A stretch of DNA of 64,000 nucleotides from Takakia lepidozioides (GCA_030704615.1 CM060732.1:74131053-74195052), one strand, 5' to 3'; positions 44,201-56,667 are shown, counted from the first letter of the stretch. Numbers and translations are program-made. Notes: generated by a model from the letters alone, not told the origin.

Positions 44201-45146
44201 GCCGCAATCTGTGGATTTAGCGCGTGAGTGAGTTCTGCATCGAGCATCCGAAACCAATCATCTGAGCAGGTTGCATGTTATATTTGCTTGGTATAGGTCG
44301 CCCTCCCAGCTTTAAATCTTAGTTATTTTTCGGACTAGCTTCTCTTGTTGCTGCCACTGCAGCGCACCTGTTCTTGCCAGCTAGCTGAGGCCTAGAAGGT
44401 GGAAGTACTACTTCCTAGTTTCGTACTTAGTCATTTCTTCAGACAAGGTTCACATCTTGCTGCTGATGCAGCGCACCTGTTGTTTTCCTAGACTATTCAG
44501 GGGTGCTAGTTATCCACTTTCCAAGCCTCATGGCCTCCTGTAATAGATATTTTTTCCATTACCCATCATTCAGTATGAATTGCAGGGCTCATGTTCCCTT
44601 GTCAAGAAAAATCAACAACATGTGTCTGAATTGATCCACGGAAGAAATTCAAGGACAACATGAATCAGTCAGTGTTCAAGTTGCTTGGTTTCCAAACTGT
44701 TTGATATGGACAGATAGTTACTCCAACCTAAGTGAGTGAGTGCTCTATGCTGGGATGTTGCCAGAGTAATAAGCACCTGTGACAAGAGTTTTGATGTCAG
44801 AAAGGAGTTTGCTAAGCCAGAAGGTCAATCAAAGACCTACCAAGACTCTCATCACTCTCTGAGTAGCCTATCATCCAACAGGCCCCAGGGACAATACCCA
44901 ACGGTCTATTCGTGATTGGCGCCTTGTGTCCACAATTGTTACTTTCCCGCGCTCCTCGAAACCCCTCCTCGCAGAATTTCAAACGCATGGATCCTCCGCA
45001 GGTTGCCATTCTGGTGAGGTTGCAAGGATTTCGGTCTGTTGCATTTGATGCCGAGCAAGGGAGGTAGATGCAATCGGGCTTGTGTCCCGTAGTGATGTTG
45101 GTGTTGCTCACTTGGGTTTGAATGGCTTTCTGATTGGGTTTGACAC
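41273..45146. other. no intact gene seen; two pieces of the dispersed LINE-like tail
   Basis: The pieces at about 42760-42825 (GCGGGGTCAATGGCCACAAG ...) and about 43648-43775 (GGATATCTTGAAAACCCGAA ...) match parts of 14890-15353. Frames at 41749-42151 look partly protein-like but carry no motif I recognise. A short duplicated segment containing GCAGCGCACCTGTT occurs near 44361 and 44469. The end of the stretch is the NDC1 5' flank. Confidence 0.45.
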
Positions 45147-48100
45147 ATGCAAAGTATGGCGCCGACGTTGGGGTGGGGGGTGGAGAGAAGACGGTGGTTG
45201 CAGTGCGCTCTCTGGCAAGTAGCTGTGTCGTCTATAATATGGGTACTGAGGGAATCCCTGTTTACCACGGAGGCTGTCGGGAACAGGTACTTGCGAGGAT
45301 TTGTCCTGGTGCCCTCTCTGTGGACTTGCTGTAGGTGCCTCATCTTTCAGGCAGCACAGCTGTTGTTTCTGCTAGGGGAGTGGTTAATTACGGTGCCGCA
45401 GGAGAAGGAGCTTGCCTCTTTGTCGGATGTGCTCACGGGGGTCTTGAAGCTTGCATGGAAGGCAGTGGTGGGGTCGCCGCTGGGGGGAGATGGTGCAAGG
45501 CTGGTTGAGAAGATTAGGGCAACAAGAGATCACCTCTTGTTTGCATTTCTATGCGGCATTTCTGGCTTTATGTCGCTTTTCGCCCTCACCTCTTCAGTGC
45601 ATCCAAAGTTAGAGGATGCAGGCCCCTATGATTTTGGCCTGCGAGGAGTTGCTGTGGGCCTCTTCTACGCCTTCCTGCATGTCTATGAGAAAAAGTCTAC
45701 CCTCTCGTTTCCAATCATTCAGGTCACAATTTTCTAGCTAAGACACGGGGCACTGTTTGCAGTTTAACATGCGGGGATTATGCTCCGCAATTCGGTTTTA
45801 CAAAGTTGTTGTGCAGTGACCTGGTCTGGTTTTTCCCACGATGGTGAAGGTCTGAGTCCATGATAATCCGCTGTGCTTTAGTTTGCCATCCAGATCCCTT
45901 GTTATGGCAATCTTCATTACTCGTTGCTTGTTTCAAACAAAAATAGGTGTTCAATTGTGCACCCAGCGGACCCCTCTGTGAATTAGAATTTGTGTTCTAT
46001 TGATGGGTGTAATTTGGCTTTTCCACTCAATGCTCGGTTGTCCAAGGCCCCGAGGTATATGTCGACTATACCTTGGAGGACTTCGGAATATTTTTCTTCC
46101 CCTCTAAATATCAGGGAACCCTCTAGTACTTAGGAGGGTGTGATACTCAGATTATCAGAATTTGAAAAGGTCGCTCACAGTCCTTGTCTGACTGCTTGCA
46201 GAGGAGATTCTTCTTCAGCCTCAAAATGGGAATCCCTCGAGCAGTTAAAATGGGTGTGAAGGTGGCTATGGCTGTGATACCAATTGCAGAAATTTCCGTT
46301 AGTGTCTGTCATGCTAAGTTGGGCCACTCCATTGGAAGCATTATCCTAAGCCAACTATCCTCTTGGATGTGGCATCAAGTTGTGTTTGTGGCAGGGGCTT
46401 TCTGTACGATTGTGTGCTGGGAACTCTGCCATCATTTGATCCAGGTACACATCATGGATTTTATTTCTGAGTGGTTCCATTGGAGTAGCGGAGAATCTGC
46501 ACTCCTCTTTGAACTTTGAACAAGGGAATGATTGATGTGGAGTTAGCCCGCTCTTGGAGATGAGTGGGAGTCAGGTTGCATTTCATTTTCACTTGCATTA
46601 GTCTGTCGTAGCTGCAGCATTCAATGTTTCCATGTGTAGGCACTCGTCAACATGCTAAGCTCCTTTAAAACCTAAAATCTCCTTGTCACTGGTAGGTGAG
46701 GGACATTGAAAAGTTAAGCAGGGGGAATAAAAATATAAGCTATGCCATTGTTACTTCAGATTTCTTGGGTATGCTACTGCTGTTTGTAGTGACACTATCG
46801 TGGGTCTTGTGGGCCACCAACGCATGTGCCTGGAAACATCTAGTTTCTTCCGAAGGGTGAGGGTGAAACACCTCTCAGATCATTGGATGCACCAATCTTA
46901 CTGTATCAATGCCAAGTATCCTGACATATATCCTGTAAAACTGCCATGAAATTAGGTGATTCTCACATGGCGGCACATTTTTGCTCCGGCTCTTGGCTCC
47001 GCTGCTGCAGAATCACAGCCCAGTGAGCAGTTGTTGGTGGTGTTAGAGGAGGCAGACAATCAAACACTGATTAAGCACCTTGCAGCCTTTGATTTGTGTA
47101 TTGTTTGTGAAAGCAATGTGGACACCTGGCGGAGGGCAGCTTTCTTTGAAGAGACAGGGGAAACTTATAAGAGAGTGATTGGGGCATGTTTGAGGCCACT
47201 GGACGATCTGACGTTCAGGCTTGCAAAAGGTTTGGAGACCTATGAATCAGAGAAGGCCGGTGATTCCTTGAAGAAACAGATGCAACTGCCTGGGGGTGAT
47301 GAAGGATCGGGGTCACAAGGTGGCACCAGTAAAGAAATCTTTCGAGACTTTCAGGTGGGTGATCTTTATCTGGTGGATCTGAGAGAATTATGTAGATATC
47401 TTCTCCATGGTCCAATTCTCCATGTAAACTGAAAGCTAAAAGCCTTGGAATGTGGAGAACTTTGAAATTTTGATTATGTCCATTAAGTTGGAGTTGAAGC
47501 TGTGAGTAAGGGAATGCTAACGCCGTGGTGAGTTGGTGGTTAGTGTACTCTGCCTGCTTTTACTGTGTCTGTGAAAGCTTAGGATCAGCATGATAGACGC
47601 CCCATAGGAGCCTTTGCCATCTCCAAGTTTCATTCAGATGACAAATCGTCAACGACATTTTTTCAAATGGCTGACTGCAGATATTTGGTGTACTTGATCT
47701 CCAGCTCTGTGCCTGGTGTGCACGAAGTGCTGCATGCCTCACAGCAAGGTCCCGGACTGAGGACCGATATGGCGTTGCCCAATTGAGTGGCTGTAACGTA
47801 GCCGTTCTTTCCTCCCTCTTGTCATGCCTGCTGGTGGTTGAGGTCTACCTAGGGCGCCGCAGCGCTTCAAGAGGGGCAGGCTTGGCAGGGCCTAACAGCA
47901 TAAAGTGGACGATGCCATCAAGAGGGGCCTACATGGATGTCGGTCAACGAAGGGGCTTTCCTTTTGCGAAACGTACGGTGATGCATAAGAAGGCATATGC
48001 CATGGCCGATGTGCTGCGCATCTCCATCTATCAAATTGTGTCAGCGTTTGGGGAGGTAATGGTGGTTGGGTCAGTGGGTTTGAAAGGCTTTGCGATTGCT

Positions 48101-48196
48101 GAACGAGATTGGATCAGCCAGAAGAAAACCTTGTACGGGACTCATGATATGCATTTACAAAAACTGGAAACATTCTTGGACTATCGAGTGGGTTAA
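45147..48196 (+). CDS. NDC1: nucleoporin NDC1 (transmembrane nuclear pore protein)
   Basis: Four exons, all joined in phase 0: 45147-45722, 46202-46444, 46956-47354 and 47681-48196, giving 577 residues, close to plant NDC1 length. All introns are GT-AG, with exon ends at CAG|GTCACA, CAG|GTACAC and CAG|GTGGGT. Exons 1 and 2 encode several hydrophobic membrane segments; plant NDC1 landmarks follow: IIQ|RRFFFSLKMG, then TIVCWELCHHLIQ, IFAPALGSAAAESQPSEQ and CIVCESNVDTWRRAAFFEE. Exon 4 has LCAWCARS, LTARSRTEDRYGVAQLSGCN and KKAYAMADVLRISIYQIV. NDC1 anchors the nuclear pore complex in the pore membrane and helps pore assembly. The start could be the Met at 45147 or the next at 45156. No sign of decay. 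Confidence 0.93.
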
Positions 48197-50059
48197 GTCT
48201 CCTTTGGCTGGATCTTTTCATTTCATCCCCGACCCTAGAAAGTTGTCAATTTTGGTAGATGGGCTCAGACACATTATACTTCCCAAACACCATTGAACAA
48301 ATGTATACAGAACCCAAAGCTATGAAAGTAGTGTGCTCCCTAAAAAGCACATTTGTGAATAGAGAGAAACATACCTGCAAGTCAGCAAGAGGTTAATTCT
48401 AGGTTCTTTCAGGTTAGCGAATTATCTGGTTCTTCACTCAGGCAAATAGTAGGCAGCATGTTATCTTTAGGTGGACAGATTGAGATTGTGGTGGGACAGT
48501 GTACTTTATCATGAACTGTATGCACAAAGGCATAACCTGATCACCATACTTTCCTTTGGGTCACAGTGATTCTACGGCTATGTAATGCAGATGTCTCTGC
48601 TTCAGCATTTTGTTCTCACTTTTATGTACAAGAATGCTTACGTTCTTCTAAAGCTTATCTCACATAGAAAAATCAGATGTCAAATCAATAACGTTGAAAA
48701 CAAATCAGACAGAGCAACAACAGGTTGCATCCTCTCAAAGAGAGGAGGCTAGAACGAACAAGAACAACAATGCTGAGAAGATATACAGTTCAGGATCTTC
48801 CATACTGCAGTTCATTCATTCCCAAATGTTGACACTTGATGCTTGTGTAGTAGAGGTGCTTGCTTCCACATTTCACCATATTAACATTTTTACCTTTTCA
48901 ATTTTATCATTTTCATATTCTTATTAGACTCTCTGTTGCCAAATGGTTTGTCAGAATATTGTCGCATCATAGAATGTATCAAATATCTCAGCAAGTGTGG
49001 ATGCCCCATTGCTGGATTTTGATTTCCTTCAATTTCTTCAGTGCTTTTACGAATTTGAGCCCCAGTAAAATCATCCTGATGTTGCTCTGTGCAAGCTACG
49101 GTGTGTGAATGTGGCACTATGCCTTTAACATCGATAGTACTAACCCTCTTTCCTTTTCCACTAGCATTTGAACATGATTGCACACCTCACCCTTTCTCAT
49201 GCATTTTATGATCAAAAGGTAAGACACTCTTAACACATTCATGGTTTCTCTGCCTCTTGAAGGTGTGCCGGTGAAGCCTTCGGCAAGTGATCCTTCCCCC
49301 TTTTAACTTTCCTCTCACCATTTCCAGACTCCCTTGTGAAATCATCTCGAGACTGCTAAACTTCCATCATCAGATTTTTTACAAACACATCATTACCATC
49401 GCATGTGTGCTACCTTATCCGCCAGAATCCAGATCAGTGTCACACTGTTGGAGGTCATCATGCCCTTGACTCTCGTCGTGGCTCAAGAGCAGTTCTATTT
49501 GAATTTTTCAGCATTGATTGTGAATGCAACTTCCTCATACTTCACCTTGAATGGAAGCTTCGTCCCTCCTAATCCCACCTTTACCCAAAATCTGTCAGTA
49601 AACAATGAGCCCTAGTTCAAACATTGCAAGCACCGTCAAACAGGTTTTGGGATAGACAATGTCAGCCATTCCATCTGGCAGGAAAAGATTGCCCACGTTA
49701 CTTCAGTGGACATCTTGAGCTCTTAATCTTAGGCAGCAGCATGATCGAACGTCTACTCTTAACTGCATGCTGTCAAGTAACAAGGAATTGCTTCTGCTCA
49801 ATTGCCAAAAGAAGCCACTATCTTTCTCTCTCAAGTAGCACTTTCATCAAGCTCAGATCTATGGCATAGACTGAAAAGTCCAAACAAAGTCCAATACAAC
49901 CCACAAGTTTAGGGACCACATTTCCACCCTGCAGCTGGAGGCGTAAGCAGATAACTTTGGGTTCCTGAGAAATCACAGCATGAGTCTCCAGACAACCACT
50001 CTGTTTTGTGTTGGAGAAATCAGAGGACTCGGAGCCCAGGAAAAGGAAGCAGGCAAAAT
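48197..50059. other. no gene seen between NDC1 and the CDPK
   Basis: This holds the 3' flanks of two convergent genes. Short ORFs at 48694-49869 overlap and show no motif. Confidence 0.45.
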
Positions 50060-51826
50060 CTAGCCAACCATTAAGGCATTAGAGAGACTCAAGCTGTTGC
50101 GCATGGTATGCCGCCCGACACCCCCATTACCCTTGCGCATCATTGTAACAAACTCGTTGTAATCTATGCGCCCATCATTGTCCTGATCAACCTCGCGAAT
50201 GAGGTCCTCAACACTTAAGTCACCCATATTGAACTCTATGCATGCTTGCTGGAGCTCATCAGTGGTGATGTAGCCGCTGCCATCCTTATCAAAATAAGAA
50301 AATGCAGCAAACATGTTCTCCTCGCGCTCGATCTTGTTCAAATGTAAAGTTGCAGCTACAAATTCTCCGTAATCTATGGTTCCATCCCTGTCAATATCAG
50401 CTGCATCCATGAGGTCCCTAATGTCTGCATCCTTAAGATTGGACCCAACTCTTTCAAGGCCCACTTTCAACTCCTCAAAACTAATTGTACCACTATTGTC
50501 TGTGTCTATCATCTTAAACATCTCTTTCAAGCCCACAATTTCCTCCTCTGACAGAGTCTCTGCAATAACTCGAATAGCAATCTTCTTTATTTTGTTCATG
50601 TCTGAGAACTGCTTGAGTCGTGTCTGCACCGCCGAGTCAATAGGCTTATCTGGTGCCACGCCATGAACGCAAACCCACGGATGGCTCAAGACTTGATGAG
50701 CTTTCATGCGCCTCCTAGGATCGGCGTTCAGCATCCAGCGAATCAAATCCTTGGAGGTTTCAGAGATTTTCGGCCAAGGATCCGATTCAAAATCCAGCTC
50801 CCCTCTCAGCACTTGCTCAAATATGCCTTGCTCAGTCTCAGCCCAGAAGGGTGGAACTCCACTAAGAAGAATGTAAAGGATCACACCCGCACTCCAAACA
50901 TCAGCTTCAGGGCCGTAGTGTTTGCGAAGTACCTCTGGGGCAACATAATATGGGCTACCCACAACATCGGTGAACACCTCACCAGGTTTAAAGAAAACAG
51001 ACAACCCGAAATCTGTAGCCTTAAGGGCTGCATCCTCGTTCTTGTTGAGTAGAAGGAAGTTTTCAGGCTTCAAGTCCCGATGCATGACTCCGAGTGAATG
51101 GCAAGCCTCAACCACACCCACAATCGTCCTTATCAATTCCGCAGCTTTTGCCTCGCTGTAATGCCCCCTCTGAATGATGCGGTCAAAGAGCTCCCCCCCT
51201 GCACACAGCTCCATTACCAGATGTACCGAAGTCGAATCCTCGTAAGCCCCCTTGATGCTCACAATGTTGGGGTGCCCCGACAAGTGATGCATAATGTGCA
51301 GCTCCCGCCTCACATCATCAACATCCTCTTGTGAGATGAGCTTTCGCTTGGCAATCGATTTGCATGCATACTCCCTGTTCGTGGTCTTCTCAACGCACAG
51401 ATAGGTAGTGCCAAATTGGCCTTGCCCCAGCTTCCTCCCAAGCGTGTACAAATCCTTGAGATTCTCAGTCTCCCTCTGCAGCACTGACGCAGTCAAGCTC
51501 TGCCCTGGTATCACCTTCACCTCCCCGCCTTTCTTCATGGCTGCAATCACCCCCCCTACCTGTTTAGTCTTCGTGGGATGATTATCTGGAATATCCCTGG
51601 TATTGGATGCAACCCCAACAACATGAACTTGGTTGGCGATCGGAGGCTTTTGCTGTGTAATGTCAGGCTCAAGGTGTCCCTGTGATGTTTGCTGACTACT
51701 GTCGTGGTGATCTCCTGCCTGCGAATCAGGAAGGGACTGACTGCGGGATGTGGAACTCTGAGCCAAGGGCTCTATGACGCCCCGGAAAAACCTCTTCTTT
51801 GCTGCCCCAAGACATGTATTGCCCAT
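50060..51826 (-). CDS. calcium-dependent protein kinase (CDPK), intronless
   Basis: A single 588-residue frame. The N-terminus MGNTCLG has the Gly2 and a Cys at position 5 expected for N-myristoylation and palmitoylation, so membrane attachment is likely. A variable domain runs to about 120. The kinase domain (127-385) has the glycine loop GQGQFG (134-139), Lys156, HRD at 249-251, DFG at 272-274 and APE at 296-298. The autoinhibitory junction lies at about 390-420. Four EF hands follow, with loops starting near D441 ([12 protein letters not shown]), D477, D513 and D547, all with good calcium ligands. Such kinases phosphorylate targets in response to cytosolic calcium. Plant CDPK genes usually contain several introns; none interrupts this coding region, which suggests a retrocopy that has stayed intact. 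Its 5' leader region contains C- and CT-rich runs. Confidence 0.95.
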   Translation of the reverse strand: MGNTCLGAAKKRFFRGVIEPLAQSSTSRSQSLPDSQAGDHHDSSQQTSQGHLEPDITQQKPPIANQVHVVGVASNTRDIPDNHPTKTKQVGGVIAAMKKGGEVKVIPGQSLTASVLQRETENLKDLYTLGRKLGQGQFGTTYLCVEKTTNREYACKSIAKRKLISQEDVDDVRRELHIMHHLSGHPNIVSIKGAYEDSTSVHLVMELCAGGELFDRIIQRGHYSEAKAAELIRTIVGVVEACHSLGVMHRDLKPENFLLLNKNEDAALKATDFGLSVFFKPGEVFTDVVGSPYYVAPEVLRKHYGPEADVWSAGVILYILLSGVPPFWAETEQGIFEQVLRGELDFESDPWPKISETSKDLIRWMLNADPRRRMKAHQVLSHPWVCVHGVAPDKPIDSAVQTRLKQFSDMNKIKKIAIRVIAETLSEEEIVGLKEMFKMIDTDNSGTISFEELKVGLERVGSNLKDADIRDLMDAADIDRDGTIDYGEFVAATLHLNKIEREENMFAAFSYFDKDGSGYITTDELQQACIEFNMGDLSVEDLIREVDQDNDGRIDYNEFVTMMRKGNGGVGRHTMRNSLSLSNALMVG

Positions 51827-51884
51827 TTAGAACGCTGTAAATTCCATCGTCGCCACTCTTTATCCCCAAAGCCAGGACTTGCAT

Positions 51885-51935
51885 ACAAACCCCCCCCCCC
51901 CCCCCCCCCCTCTCTCTCTCCCTCTCTCTCTGGCC
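51885..51935. repeat. poly-C run followed by a CT microsatellite
   Basis: About 20 C bases and then (CT)n, just upstream of the CDPK start on its template side; likely part of the 5' untranslated or promoter region. Confidence 0.8.
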
Positions 51936-52890
51936 TTGACAAAAAGACGTCTCCGTATATACAAGAATTTTACAGAATGCTGCAGTCTGTACACAGCCAC
52001 CCGAGCAAAGATTGGCTACCAACTCAGGACCTGTGATCCTCCACACCTCAACGTCGTTTGTGATATAAATCCTCCTACCAATGCGCAACCACCATGCCTA
52101 TCATACTAAAAAAAAAAAAAGGGGGGGGGGGGGGGGGGGTGTGAAGCCACCAGGCGCCAAAACAAATCTGTGCCTCTGCACAACAATTAGAGGCTTCCCT
52201 CACCCCTCCTCCTCTCCTCCTCAGTCTACCCCGCCAGATTGAGCAAATGGAACATTCTCTGTTCCGATCCCTTATCTCCGAGATCCCACTCCACAAAAAC
52301 TAAAAATAAGCAGCAGCACCGCCCACAAGGTGGGCCCTTCCCTTCGTCTCTCTCGTCTCCGTGAGGAAGAGTGAGTTGGCAGAGAGCCATGGTGGCATGT
52401 GCAGCCCACCCGCGGCGGCGTTGGACTCGCCCAGGTCACAGCCTCGCTTCCTCTTCTTCATATTTCCACCTACTCACTCCCCACATGCTGCATGCCGGTT
52501 GGCATGTTAATCACCCTCTATATACTACCAATATACCTCCCTGAAGGTTATTCCTATGCTACCACCGTAACCTGTCACAGGTTGTCCCCTCCCTAACATG
52601 GATCACACTCTCCCTCTTGAGTACCTCTGGGAGGGTTGTTCCTGGTATGCTTTCTTCTTACTGTCTGAAAAGCAATTCTAAATTCGCATACTAGTGTTGC
52701 TACATAAAAGAAAGGGGTGTTCCCAGTTCCCATCAATTTGTGCACACTGATGACAGCAGCAACATAAAAATTTGCTGGCTGACTTTGACTCTTCATGGGA
52801 AGAGGTGACAGCATCTGCAGGAGGACTTTGCTGAATTGAGAGTGGAATGGAACAACTCCCTCTCTGCATGCTGGGAGTTCATTCAGCTGA
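51936..52890. other. no gene seen; A-run plus G-run at 52107-52139
   Basis: This is the CDPK upstream region. An A-run of about 12 is directly followed by a G-run of about 18. The ORFs are short. Confidence 0.45.
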
Positions 52891-53185
52891 AGGGGATGGC
52901 TCTGAGGTGAATTGGCGACACCGTAGGAGCTTCCGGATGCAAATCCAAAGCTCAGCTTTCTTATGATCAGCCTAAGCGCAAGAGGGGTAGTTTTTAGGAC
53001 TCTTTGCATGCTTCTTGGCTTCTCTCCAACTCTGTTTCTCCAGAGGCAGTGTCACTACTTCTGCCTTCGTGGCTTTCCACCAGGTTAATTTTTCCTGATT
53101 TTTGCTGACCTGTTTTATCAAAATTAAGGGCCTCTGTCCCCTTTCCAAGAATAAATAAAAAATAAAAAATAAAAAAATATGTGGA
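52890..53185 (+). mobile_element. 3' end of a second LINE copy
   Basis: TTAAGGGCCTCTGTCCCCTTTCC near 53124-53146 matches the 3' end of the LINE at 36309-39030, and an (AATAAAA)n tail follows. Upstream frames are too decayed to read RT motifs, so the 5' limit is a guess. Confidence 0.5.
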
Positions 53186-53248
53186 ATATATAATGAAACA
53201 TTGTGCATGTAAATATTTTTGAATGATAATACTTACTCTTATATTTAT

Positions 53249-53291
53249 ATTTATATATATATATATATATACATGTGTGTGTGTGTGTGTC
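53249..53291. repeat. (TA)n-(TG)n microsatellite
   Basis: About 10 TA units are followed by an (TG)n run. Confidence 0.9.
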
Positions 53292-53429
53292 CAATATGCC
53301 TGTATAACCCTGGTATACATTGTTGGTTTGCTATATTTGTCCAAATGTATCCCCCTACTAGCATTGGAAGTTAGGTAGCGCGTGAGCATGCTCACGCTCA
53401 CGTGTGCACAAGGGCATATTCCACAAAAT

Positions 53430-55400
53430 TTCCCCTGCGAAACTCATTTGGCGAAACTCAAACCTACGTGAAACTATCATATAAAGAACACGTAACCCCT
53501 ATCTCCGAGCATGTTACCCTATATGCATGGGGTTTTTCCCATAACAGGCGCGACAGTGTGCGGTGAGGCTTGAACTGAAATTGCAGGTCTTCGCCCATGG
53601 CTGATTTCTCACGTAAGGAATACATACCGCACAACCTGATAATTTCGCAGGGCGAAACTCTGTACCAACCAGCATGAGAAGAAATGAACCGTAGCAGAAA
53701 TTAAATGAAAGCCACTATTAAAATATCCACCCACTTGTATTTTCGCAAAGCAAAACCCTCTCCTCTCCCAACTATAAATACATTTGAACAGTGGCATTGG
53801 CAATGCGAAAGTTATCCCTCCGTTGAGGTTTTGTAGAGTGCATTTTGGATTTTCATGAGGATGAAAGAACATAAATAATATTCGAGAGATGCCCAGCGAA
53901 TATTTCACAGCTAATAATGCTGTTCTCACGCAACAAAAATCCCAGGAAAAAACATCAAATTGAATAACAATTCAGCACAAGAGCACAAATCAGAAGAGAT
54001 GAGGTTGCGAAACCTTATTGCATGTAACAGGGAGGTTCATAGTTCAAATTGTGTTGGTACATATATTCTCTACGGAATGTTTCTATGTGAGATCCTCTAT
54101 ATCTTATCTATAATACACATGCTCACAATAATCAGATTTACAATTGCAATATGCATATGTGGACTAACTTAATCCCAGAAACTAATTTAATTGAACGAAG
54201 ATTATGAACTACGTTCACTTATCTGTTTGATGACATTGGTTGGAAATAGCTGAGCTTAAATTAAGTGATCTGCATCTCTTGAGAAACGTGCATTTCGTAA
54301 GACCATTAAAGTAGTGCAACTCTTATTGACTTCATTCACGATAACCATACTGATGTTGGGGAAGAATGAAAACTCAACGTTATCTTTTGCGGTCAATCGC
54401 AACGAGGCCAACACTCCCACTCTTACAGTCACCACAGATTTTTAATATGGACATTACATTGGATAGCCTCTAAAACTAAGGTCTGGCATGGTAGCTCTGT
54501 ACAAATTTACCTGATTCCAACCAGGAAACCCTTGATCTCTCCGGAAAGCGGTCCGAACCTGCGAAAACAAATATCTTGGGGTGAGTCTCTTGTTAAAATC
54601 ATACTGAAATGAGTAGACCAACCTCAAAAACGAAAAAACTCATATGGTTGGTAAAACTTACTCACAAAGACCCCTCATCCGAAGTTGCAGGTTTCTCTTC
54701 GCCATCTTTCCCTTCTAGAATATTCTCCATAAAAGCGAAAGATCCAGATCGTGCATTTTGGCTATCCATATCTCCGTCATCCCCGCTAGCAGGATGTGCC
54801 TCCAAACGAAGCAATACGCTGGACACCAACTCCGGGTCTGCCTCCAGCGCGCAAAGATTTATGTCTGACATGCGAGCCGCGACCATAGAGGCCCCTACGA
54901 ATCCAGGGAATTCCACAATTGAGACAAAAAAACTCTATTCAAATACACATGAAACAAAAAAAAATGTTTCAAAGACAAATGATATGTATACATGTTCCTG
55001 TAGTGAAGTCGAACATATAGCCCTCCAACGGGGAGCAAGTCTCCATCAGAATTTGCATGAAATTGGGACTCTTCTCCTTCGATCTTCGCCAATAACCTCC
55101 ACCGTTGAGCCTCTCTGTCGTGATCTCAGTAGGCACGTGATTAAATATCACATTGTACTTGGCAGGGTCGTACGGAGAGTCCACGAAATCTCCCTCGTCC
55201 AAGAACGTAAATTTCGATTTTGATTTGACAAGGCAGAATGCCGAGAACACACGAGCCTGGAGGTATCACAAGTGTTAGAAAATGGCCTCACAAAGTCACT
55301 CACATTGACCTTATGGCATCTAATACCATACAAATCCAATCCCGAATGAGAACTAATTATCAAAACCCATCCATCAATACTTTCGCAGTGCGAAAGTGTA
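53430..55400. repeat. region with recurring TTTCGC / GCGAAA motifs
   Basis: GCGAAA or its complement recurs through this stretch. Examples are GCGAAACTC at about 53438 and 53453, TTTCGCAGGGCGAAACTC at about 53643, TTTTCGCAAAGC at about 53741, ATGCGAAAGTT at about 53801 and TTTCGCAGTGCGAAAG at about 55381. Several pair as short hairpins. The methylase-like gene fragment lies inside it. No terminal repeats were identified. Apart from that fragment, no gene is seen in 53300-54660. Confidence 0.45.
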
Positions 55401-55620
55401 GACGTGCATGTATACTTGGAAAACCCAACCAACACTATAAACAAATGGCACTAACAAATCCACTGTTGTATTGGATTTCAGGCGTGAGAAGCCAAACAGG
55501 CACAAGAAGAATGGAGAACAAGTACGAACCATTCCACCCATTGCCTCAGGCACAACGCTGTTGTTCTTCGGCATTGCGAGAGGCTGGGTATTGACCACAA
55601 TCTGGACAATGACGAACAAC
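54662..55620 (-). pseudogene. SAM-dependent DNA methylase (N-4/N-6 type)-like, C-terminal exons
   Basis: Three coding blocks on the minus strand join by splice sites: about 55620-55536 (VVNTQPLAMPKNNSVVPEAM; donor uncertain), 55256-54992 and 54894-54662 with stop. The last junction (ACAT|GTATAC to TAG|GGGCC) restores the frame as DFTTGT-W-ASMVAARMSD. That gives YMFDFTTGT followed by CALEADPELV, the SAM-binding arrangement (D-x-F/T-x-G-T-G-like, then an acidic residue after strand 2) of permuted DNA N-4/N-6 methylases. PYDPAKYNVIFNH could be the region near the catalytic motif, but a clear DPPY/NPPY is not seen. The upstream part would lie beyond the copia insertion at 55643. It could be a host gene or a transposon-borne methylase; the assignment rests on pattern only. 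Confidence 0.45.
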
Positions 55621-55642
55621 CTGAGAAAACATGGGAGCACTA

Positions 55643-55950
55643 TGTTGGAAAACAGCTCCATAATTTACATCTTGACTTGTAGATAAAGTTAGAGACATTA
55701 AAAGTAAATCTCTATTTAGAGAGGCTTTTGTCTCTTAAGGTTAAAGCTAGTTCATTATGAGACTACTTAACATATATAGTAAAAGTAGGTCTAAAAGGCA
55801 AGTCTTAGTGATTGCTTTTAGCCTAGCTAGAACTATATAAGAAGCTCGGGGGTGAAGCCACATATCAGTTGTTCATGTTGTGTGCTTCTATGGTTGGGTG
55901 GAGAGCTTCTATACAATCCTCTTTTGTTGTTATATCTACGTTTTTCAACA
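55643..55950 (+). repeat. 5' LTR of the copia element (308 bp)
   Basis: Starts TGTTGGAAAA and ends TTTTTCAACA, so the TGTTG/CAACA ends are inverted. A TATATAA box lies at 55834-55840. Confidence 0.85.
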
Positions 55951-55962
55951 TGGTATCAGAGC
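55951..55962 (+). promoter_or_regulatory. primer binding site for initiator tRNA-Met
   Basis: TGGTATCAGAGC directly follows the LTR. It is the complement of the plant initiator tRNA-Met 3' end, which primes minus-strand DNA synthesis in most plant copia elements. Confidence 0.92.
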
Positions 55963-56148
55963 CTTGTTGCTAGAAGGTGACTGTAGTTTCATGCTAGATA
56001 GAGGAGGTGCTACGAGATGGCAGCGAGGACGTGATCAAAGGGAGCTCCTAGCCAAAGCAATTTGGTCCACGACCAGTGATCAGTAAAAGTCTGTGAGTTT
56101 GCTGATTGTCAAGTATAAAGTCTTAAATACTGAGAAAGGAAAGACCTA

Positions 56149-56667
56149 ATGGCAAATTTTGCTCATGGAAACGCATTAGATATAAGAGTAGAAAATCGGT
56201 TTAATGGAACCAACTACCAATCCTGGAAGTTTAGAATGGTCCAAATGATTCTTCTAGACAAATACCTGTGGGGATTGATTGATGGGTCATATGTAAGACC
56301 TAATGATGCAGTTGGCCAAGCTTTATGGGATAGAAAAGATCAGAGGGCTAAGGCTAATGTCATAATGAGCTTGAGAGACAATCAGATGAATCTAGTCATT
56401 GATGCTAAAAGTTCCAAAGAAGTTTGGGATAAACTAGCAGCTATTTTTGAGACGAAGGATGTAACGTTGCAAGTGATTGCGACACAGAAGTTCTATGGTC
56501 TGAAAATGACCAAGACGGATTCAGTCGAACAACCTTTGAGTTTATTCAGTGTCTTAAGAGACGAGCTGAAATCTGTGGGAACTGTAATATCTAATGAACG
56601 AACAGCAGTAGTGCTGCTAGCGACCTTACCTAAATCCTATGACAGTTTTGTGGTATCCTTAACATGA
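56149..56667 (+). pseudogene. copia gag
   Basis: The 172-residue frame shows the usual copia gag layout: RFNGTNYQSWKFRMVQMIL, then YLWGLIDGSY, SLRDNQMNLVIDAKSSKEVW, DKLAAIFE and LATLPKSYDSFVVSLT. A TGA at 56665 interrupts it and recognisable residues continue to about 56780 (LLLKEEKRRG). No zinc knuckle is seen after this, so the region between gag and protease is deleted or decayed. Confidence 0.8.

Noticed and set aside
48051-48062. A further intron in NDC1 at GAG|GTAATG
   Set aside because: The frame continues through it and the following residues (AERDWIS ... YGTHDMHLQKLETFLDYR) match the expected NDC1 C-terminus without a break.
50376-51334. Plus-strand ORFs inside the CDPK gene
   Set aside because: Antisense shadows; all motifs are on the minus strand.
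54609-55223. 204-codon plus-strand ORF
   Set aside because: Antisense to the spliced methylase-like exons, which show conserved-looking motifs and a phase-restoring intron.
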